The notes below the pieces were generated by a model. That model ran no database searches and was not told where the DNA came from. It saw only the letters and a program-made list of their open reading frames with translations. DNA of 64,000 nucleotides. Source: Beroe forskalii (Eukaryota; Ctenophora; Nuda; Beroida; Beroidae). A program made the position numbers and the translations under genes. How positions within the stretch are numbered: the first letter of the stretch is position 1; each line of letters begins with the position of its first letter. This document shows positions 53,501 to 62,500 of the stretch, piece after piece. The stretch lies in contig WFMF01000049.1 of NCBI GenBank assembly GCA_011033025.1, forward strand, positions 434,001 to 498,000, given 5' to 3'.

Positions 53501-56500
53501 CCTCCTTCCCTTTCCTCCTTCCTCATCCCTTGTATCCAGGAGAACAGTGAGCTGAGGGAGCAGCTCGCTGCAGCCCAGCAGTCCGTCAAACAGTACAAGA
53601 AGGAACTTGCATCCGCAGAGGAGGCAATCGCTCTGAACAGCGGCCAGATCGAGGAACTGAACATGGCCCAGGAAACGCTCAAAGAAAGTGTGAGTTCTCT
53701 CAACCCTCCGACTTGCATGTGTCTTCCCCTACAAAGTACAAAGATATCTTATGTTGCATGTGTCTTCACTCTTCTCTCCACTAAAGTTCACAGATATCTT
53801 ATGTTGCATGTATCTTCTTTGTAGATACAAAGTATACAGGCCTTTTTTGCATGTATCTATTCTCTACAAAGTACACAGACCTTGTTTTACATGTATCTTT
53901 AGTCTACAAAAGTACACAGATATCTTATGTTGCATGCCCGCTCTTAGGAAAGGCGTTAATTGTTATGAACTGCACGGCGCATGCGCCCTCCTTCACGGTG
54001 GCAGTTCGAACTGCAGTTTGCTGTTTGCGCTCTTTTCTGTGCCCGGCGCCGCGGCGTAGGGTTTCCGTTTAGCGGCGTAGGGACATGCTATTCATATGTC
54101 TATACGCCGCGCAAACCCACTCCGCGTACATAAAGGACGCGCACAGTCCAGTTCGAACTGCCCCTGTTAGAATAAAATCTATGTAATGTTTTGTGTGACT
54201 TACGACTTAAAATCCTGATTAGATATTAATACATCTCTCTATGTACTTCTCTTGTGATTATCTTCGAATCGGCAATGATACGAACTTTCAAAACACTTCT
54301 CTGTTTGCATGAATCGAATTTTCTGCTGTCTGCTGCAACTGGTACTTAGTTGTTATTGTTGACTTCAAAGTGCTACTACTGAACAAATGAGAAGTCAAAT
54401 ACTATCAGCTATCTACATGGCTTATTATTTTGTTGTCTGATAATTTCCTTCAGAAATTATTTCTGAATAATCATCAAAGCTATAGTTTCATCTTTTCCAT
54501 CTAATCTTCTGCTAATCAATATTCAATAATATGCATCAACAGAAATTGCGATTCACTCAATTATAATTTACCAAAGATCCTCACTTCCTACAAACATCCA
54601 CCGTCCAGCATTATTTGTTAAGTTATTGATTTGGATAAAATTATTGGCACTACTCCCCGTAACAACTCCCTGACATTAAGTGACATCAATGAACTATTAC
54701 ACTTGTACAAAACCTGCAATACCATTTAAATAGAAGACAGCATTTAAAGTCAGAAGCATATCCTCTGCAACTAAAGCTACAATTCTACTAGTTCTAGTCT
54801 CATTTTCAATCATCCTGAAATCTGAATCCTAATTAGCGATTACAACTAACTAAAGATAACATTTATCTACATATATTGTCCTTGATTGTTCCTCCAAATG
54901 GACACTTGGATCGCGAATGTTAAATAACGAGTGGTAAAAAACGAGTGGTAAACCCGAATGTTTGGCGTTCGCGCCCGCCAACAAGCACATAGGAATGTTC
55001 TTGGAAACAAACTCTTGTCACCGGGTACGCCAAATTAAATTCCTTACCGCTCGCTCAATTGACTGATATGGCGCCGGTATGGACCATGTTCTTGAAGTTG
55101 ACGGCAGGCGCGAACGCCGAACATTCCTCACCACTGGTTTTAACCATTCGTTATGTGCCACTGTCCACTAGTATCGATCCAAGTGTGTAGGTGTCTATTA
55201 AAACTACTAACCACTTGTTGTTGCTCCCAATAAACAAATACTAACTACTAGTTGTCGACCCCAATTAACAACTGATAACTACTAGTTGTCGACCCCAATT
55301 AACAACTGATAACTACTAGTTGTCGGCCCCAATTAACAACTGTTAACTACTAGTTGTCGGCCCCAATTAACAACTGTTAACTACTAGTTGTCGGCCCCAA
55401 TAAACAACTGATAACTACTACTTGTCGGCCCCAATTAACAACTAATAACTACTAGTTGTCGGCCCCAATTAACAACTGATAACTACTAGTTGTCGACCCC
55501 AATTAACAACTGATAACTACTAGTTGTCGACCCCAATTAACAACTGATAACCACTAGTTGTCGACCCCAATTAACAACTGATAACTACTAGTTGTCGACC
55601 CCAATTAACAACTGATAACTACTAGTTGTCGACCCCAATTAACAACTGATAACTACTAGTTGTCGGCCCCAATTAACAACTGATAACTACTAGTTGTCGA
55701 CCCCAATTAACAACTGATAACTACTAGTTGTCGACCCCAATTAACAACTGATAACTACTAGTTGTCGACCCCAATTAACAACTGATAACTACTAGTTTTC
55801 GACCCCAATTAACAACTGATAACTACTAGTTGTAGACCCCAATTAACAACTGTTAACTACTAGTTGTCGACCCCAATTAACAAATGTTAACTACTAGTTG
55901 TCGAGCCCAATTAACAACTGATAACTACTTGTTGTAGACCCCAATTAACAACTGATAACTACTAGTTGTGTACGGCCGAGTCCCAGTTAGCTCCGTTCAT
56001 AGACCGGCAGTTTACTTGTGCGGCTACACAAGCTGACATACCAACTCCAGATGTCGGGTATTTGGACCAAGTAAGTATACGTATCTACATCATCACGATG
56101 GTCATGTGACCATCCCTGGTGTGTCTTCAGAAAGCAAATCTTCAGAGGCCTTGTATCCTGTGTTAGCTACAAGTTGGAGAACGTCCCTCCTCCTGCATGT
56201 TTTACTCAGTACATGGCACCTCCCTGCATTGAAACCTGTTCCCCTTTTCTGTACCTCACTCAAAGCATTTCATTTAGCATTCAAGCACAATCAATGCACA
56301 CCAGTCCCATTGAAACCTGTACTCCTCTTTGCATTTCATTTTATTAAGCATTCAAGCACACCACTTCCAAGCACTTCATTGAACTGCCATTCCGATACAA
56401 ACTACATCACTTAGTAAGCAAGCAACTCTGTGTTGAGAGGACCTAATCATTCGAGCAGTCAATGGAAATGCCAATTAGGCTTATTGAGCTTCTATTTATT

Positions 56501-59500
56501 GAGCTCTGTGTTTTTCAAGACCTATGTACATAATAAAGTATTCAATTCAAATCTTCCGACAGCCCCGTTTTCTACGTAGTTCTACAAATTTTATGGTTTT
56601 TTACAATTCATCAAGAGTTAGTACAGCTCACCATTGTCGCAACGTAACATTTACATCATATTTTGAGTACCTACATGTATAACGAAGCCTGTTTCATGTG
56701 ATGATCACCATATCATTTTACCAATCATTTGATTATTTAACCAACCGTTATCAAGAGCATTAGCATTCTCAACTTACCTACTCGTTAAACCAATGGGTAC
56801 GAAGCATTACGTTATTATTTCATGATTTCAATATAATTATGAAAAACGGCAGTTTGAAGTGAGAGGTATCCAGGAACCGAAAATAACCGAAAAATCTTCT
56901 AACATATCGACATCGAGACCAGTAAGGTATGGATAGCGTCAGTCTCCAATTACAGTCATCTTGACCCAAGAAGTTGATGTAATGTAATGTAATTTTAATT
57001 CTTGGGACTTGGGAGTTAGAGGAATGGAATAAGCACAATACAAGCTGACATCTTTTATGTTTAACTATCATCCTCTTTTTCTGAGTAAAAAGCAACATTT
57101 CACCGAGTTGGTGTCAGCCTCCATCAATTGTTCCACTCGTCGTATTCACTCGAATCTCAAAACGTATAATGTTTCGTGCTAATTAATAAATAAAGCAAAG
57201 TTTTGCATTCAATCTATCCAAATCTGTTCAAGTTTCTCTGCATACCATTCATTTCTTCACTCTGAAAGAGCATCGTTCCATATCGTAGTCCCTAGTCATC
57301 TGAGCAATCATTGGAATAGCTCTAGGTGGTACCACCAAAACCGTTGGACGGTTGGTCTAGTAACCCCCCGCTGGTTTGGATGTGATCAGCCCATTTTGTC
57401 TCTTTTCAGGTTCCGTTGTCACATCCAAACCCGCGGGGGGTTACTAGACCAACCGTCCAACGGTTTTGGTGGTGATATCTTGACAGATGTATGTAGTTTG
57501 ACCCATGTTACTCGGACCCCCGTTATTCCGGACCCCCGTTATTCGGACCCCCGTTATTCGGACCCCTGTTATTCGGACCCCTGTTATTCGGACCCCTGTT
57601 ATTCGGACCCCGTTATTCGGACCCCGTTATTCGGACCCCCGTTATTCGGACCCCCCGTTATTCGGACCCCCGTTATTCGGACCCCGTTATTCGGACCCCC
57701 GTTATTCGGACCCCTGTTATTCGGACCCCCGTTACTCGGACCCCCGTTATTCGGACCCCCGTTATTCGGACCCCCGTTATTCGGACCCACATAATCCGAT
57801 GAAAACTCTTTGAGTAGCGCAAAATAGCATTTTATCGCAAAATACGTTATTTTAGTGGTTTTATGCGATTTTGATGACGTCATCACAGCACCCAAATAAG
57901 CTCAAATCAACTTCCCATATAGCCTATAAGACAATTCCGCCTTAGTAGAACATACTTTGACCGGTCTCATCTCAAGATAAGTTGCAGTTCTAGACATATC
58001 ACTCGTTTAAGTTTTGTCCTATAATTTGGAAATCGATTTTTCCACCGTACCTTAGAAAATCGCATATATCTCGATGAAAAATCGAGAGAGCCTAATGATC
58101 CGTATGATTTTCTGAAAGCTCTTTAAATTTCCAACTAACGATTTTCCAAAATTTTTGAGCTATCGCCTTTCCTTCCTGGTGAAAAATGCGCTCAAAAATG
58201 GCCTATTTTCGCTATAAAGCAATAAAATTTCGCTAAGTTGATGACGTCATAATGACGTGAAAATGACGTCACCAGAACTTTTCTTATAGCCTATAACATT
58301 TTCCCATCTTAGATCAACAAAACTTGACCTTGATCATGGCTCTACCATTTCCCGTTCTTGACATCTCGGCCTTATAAATTGGGTCCCGAATTATCAGCTC
58401 TTATTATTATTATTAATCTTATATATTATTATTATTATACACCCTGTGACACCAAAATCTCTATTATATACCCTGGCCAGTTTTTTTTTATTCCGCGGGG
58501 GGTTACCTCCCTGGCCAGGGAGGGAATAACTTTGATGAATTTGACAAGGCTTATGTACAATCCCAAAATCACCCTTTCCTCCCCTTCTATTAGCTACCAT
58601 TCTCTCCGCCAAACTCACAGACACCCCTTTCTAGTTTCTTGAATGATATCCTAATGATATACTGATATCCTTATCCCCCACTCCTCCCTTCCTACCACTC
58701 ATTCCACTTCCCCCACTCACTCCTTCCCACTCCCTCTCCCCTTCCCCCACGCACTCCCCCCATTCCCTTGCTAATGCGCCCCACTCACTCCCCTTCCCCC
58801 TCACTCCCCCTCCCCCAATCACTCCCTCTCCCCTTCCGCCACTCGCTCCTCCCGTCCCACTCACTCCCACTCCCCCACTGCCCCCACCTCCACCCTCCCA
58901 CTCCCACCCCCTCCCACTCACTCCCCCTTCCCCAGGTGAACGTGACACTGAAGCAGAAGCTGAAGGAAGCGAAGGACCGTAACGCGGAGTACGAGAGTGA
59001 TCTGGAGGAGCGGGACAGGACACTGCGGCGGATCACACACGAGCTGCACGCGGCTAAGGAGGACCTGTCTACCAAGGAGGAACAGGTGGAGAAGTTAGAG
59101 GTGGCTGTGGAGGAGCTCAGAGCCAGGGTCAACGTCAGGAAGAAGAGCGAAGCTTCTCAGGTGGGGTGTTGTTTTATTGTTCGAGTTTAGTTGATATTTA
59201 GTTATCTAAGGTCGTGTTCCTGTGTTATAACATTCGATAACACACTCTCATCTGTTAGTAATTGCCTAATTGGTTGATCTCTCATAACGTATCAATCTCA
59301 GTGTTTCATATCAAAGAATGGCCATTCCCCGTGATGATCTGAAACACATTTTATCAAAATTTGAGATATAGCTTAGCCAGAAAATGCAGATGAATTTCAA
59401 CCTACTAAGCTAGAATATTTGGATATTTTATTTTGTGAGCAATGAATATTTAGAAATCATATCGACCTATTTAAGTGTTGGGTAACAAAAGTCCACGGTC

Positions 59501-62500
59501 AATAGAACGCAAATTACTACTTAATAAGTACAGCCTCAAAATTCCTTGGAAAACTTTACGGAAGATTTAGATTTTGCTTGCCTCCAATCAAACATCATTT
59601 TACCTGAAATTACAATTTAGTGTATTTTTGTTGTTTTTGTTCAATGAAATCCGAGCAGGCTTGCCAAAAATACGGGTATTTATAGGCAGCTAAAAATTGT
59701 TTTACCTATGATCTCGAGTTCTCTATTAGCCTTTGTATTTTCAACTCTTAGTTACTGACGTTCACCGTACTAAGAAAAAAGGGAGAACAACGTTCTCTTT
59801 TAACGTTTTCCACTTGTAGCCTATTGGTATGGGCTATTGTTTATAGCTCACGTACTTTACTTTAAGTTGTTCAGCAGCCTTTGTAGCCTGTACCTATATT
59901 TGTTGATGTTGTATTGGTTGAATTAAATGCCTTCTTCTGAGAACCCTGAATTAGAACCCCTTGATATCGCTTTAAGTCCTCAAATCATATATAAAGAGGT
60001 GAGAATTTGAGAAAATCTGATCACAGTTCATACTTCCAAAAAGGTAAAAAACCTAGCACAAGTTCATTGATTTCGAAATTTTATGTCTCTTCCTTTATCC
60101 CTCAAAAAATACTGAATGATTGAATGAATTGAACAAAACCAACTACCCTCAAATCCCGCCTTCACTCTAATCACACCTTCCCTCAAATCACACCTTCACT
60201 CAAATCACACCTTAACTCAAATCACACCTTTACTCACAATGCAACTCATTACCAGGCGGTTGTAAGCAAGTATGACGTGGGATCCAGCTGTACGCTCCTT
60301 GACAGCAACACGGACCCGGAACTCCAACAGAACTACGACAAGCTCCAGGCCCAGCTCAACCAGCTGACCTCAGAGCTGGAAACCCAGAAACAAAGCCGAA
60401 CCCAGCTCGAGAACCAGGTCCAACAGTTCAGGGAGCAGAAAATAAGCAACGATAGCGTGAGTAGTCATCACTAAGGTTGTCAAAAGCTGTTAACTGTTCA
60501 ATTGGTGATCACAAACTCACTCTGGGTCATTCCTATCTTACACCCCTCCTCAGTTGACCAATTCCCTCCACAGATACCAATTCCCTCTTCCTCAGTTGAC
60601 GCTGAAGCACGACCAGGAGCACGCTGCAGCTCTTGACAAGCTCCGTTCCACCTTCTCTCAAGAAAGGGAGGACGAGCTCGCCAAGAGACGCAGTGACTAC
60701 GAGGCGGAACGAGCTAAGCGCGAGGACTGCTACCGTCAGGAGCTAAAAACGAAGGAAGCGGAGTGGAATCTGGCGCTGGAGAACGAGAAGGCGGCCTACA
60801 AACGGGCTCTGGAGAAGAAGGAGTCTGAGATAAAGCGGGTGGTGGAGAAGAAGGAGACGGAACACAAGCGCCAGATGGAGAAATTAGTGTCTGATATGGA
60901 GGAAAAACGGGAGCAGGTGAGGGAGGGGGATGGAGAAACTAGAGTCTGATATGGAGGAAAAACGGGAGCAGGTGAGGGGAGAGGGATGGAGAAACTAGTG
61001 CCTGATATGGAGGAGAAACGGGAGCAGGTGAGGGGAGGGGATGGAGAAACTAGTGTCTGATATGGAGGAGAAACGGGAGCAGGTGAGGGGAGGGGGATGG
61101 AGATTGGAGAAACTAGTGTCTGATATGGAGGAAAAACGGGAGCAGGTGAGGGGAGGGGGATGGAGAAACTAGTGTCTGATATGGAGGAAAAACGGGAGCA
61201 GGTGAGGGGAGGGGGATGGAGAAACTAGAGTCTGATATGGAGGAGAAACGGGAGCAGGTGAGGGGAGGGGGATGGAGAAACTAGTGTCTGATATGGAGGA
61301 AAAACGGGAGCAGGTCAGGGGGAGGGGGAGGGTGAAACTAGTGTCTGATATGGAGGAAAAACGGGAGCAGGTGAGGGGAGGGGGATGGAGAAACTAGTGT
61401 CTGATATGGAGGAAAAACGGGAGCAGGTGAGGGGAGAGGGATGGAGAAACTAGTGTCTGATATGGAGGAAAAACGGGAGCAGGTCAGGGGGAGGGGATGG
61501 AGAAACTAGTGTCTGATATGGAGGAAAAACGGGAGCAGGTGAGGGGAGGGGATTGTGTTGTAGAGAAGTGCAGGTTTTACTCTCATTGAAACAACCTCAC
61601 ATTTGAACGTAGTATCATGTTATCCGCTACAAGACAGGGTTCTTCATCCCTTTCCAGCCCCTCGTGCCGATTAACAGAGCTCTGATAACCCGCAGGACTA
61701 CGTGATGATAACCCAGAGAGCCGGAATGGAGCCGGAAAGCCTGACCTCCTCCAACACCATGCTACCAGGGTCCAGTCAGCTATCCGACCGGATAGAGGCC
61801 CTCCACAACCAAGCTATTGAGATCAGGAACTTAGCTCTGGCCTTCTACGAGTCAGGACACCCGCCAACTAAAGAGGTAAATTGTAGTCGTCACGCTCCTG
61901 TTTGCATTTATTATAGTGAGTAACTTATTGATAGCTAGTGGCAATTGAGTGAATGAGTGATATCTTATTGAGTAGCTATGAAGTTTCATTACTAGGAACT
62001 CTCACGAAATTGTTGTCTGCTGGATGATTCATGATTCGTTATTTGACCCTTCGTCGTTGGGGTTATTCACACCTCCTCATATTATGGGCTAACTCCGGTC
62101 TATTTCCACGTCATGCTTGTGGTAGGATCTGTTACTTGGAAATCTGTCAATAATGAGTGATGGCGTGTGGTAGGTATTTATAATGGCTGATGCTATGAAG
62201 TGGTTATCTGGGCTCCACATACCTCTAAAGTAGTAGTAGTTGTAGACCATACACACTCGAGCACTGCTTAGTGTCTGCAGACACCTCCTTATCTAGTACA
62301 CACGCTCGCCAGGTCTTACGTTTTCCTCATGGGATACAAATTCAGTGCACTTAGTCCCACCATGGGATTTTGATATTGTGATCTTCTCTACTCTTCTTAT
62401 TTCAATTATCTTCTCTACTACTCTTCTTATTTCAATTTACAGTTTTGCTTTTAAAGTCAATTATAACGTAGTACCAAGATAGTTTGGTTCAAATGACCCT

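Noticed and set aside
57396-57895. Overlapping frames on both strands with YSDP-type repeats
   Set aside because: They come from the 15-bp minisatellite and are open on both strands at once.
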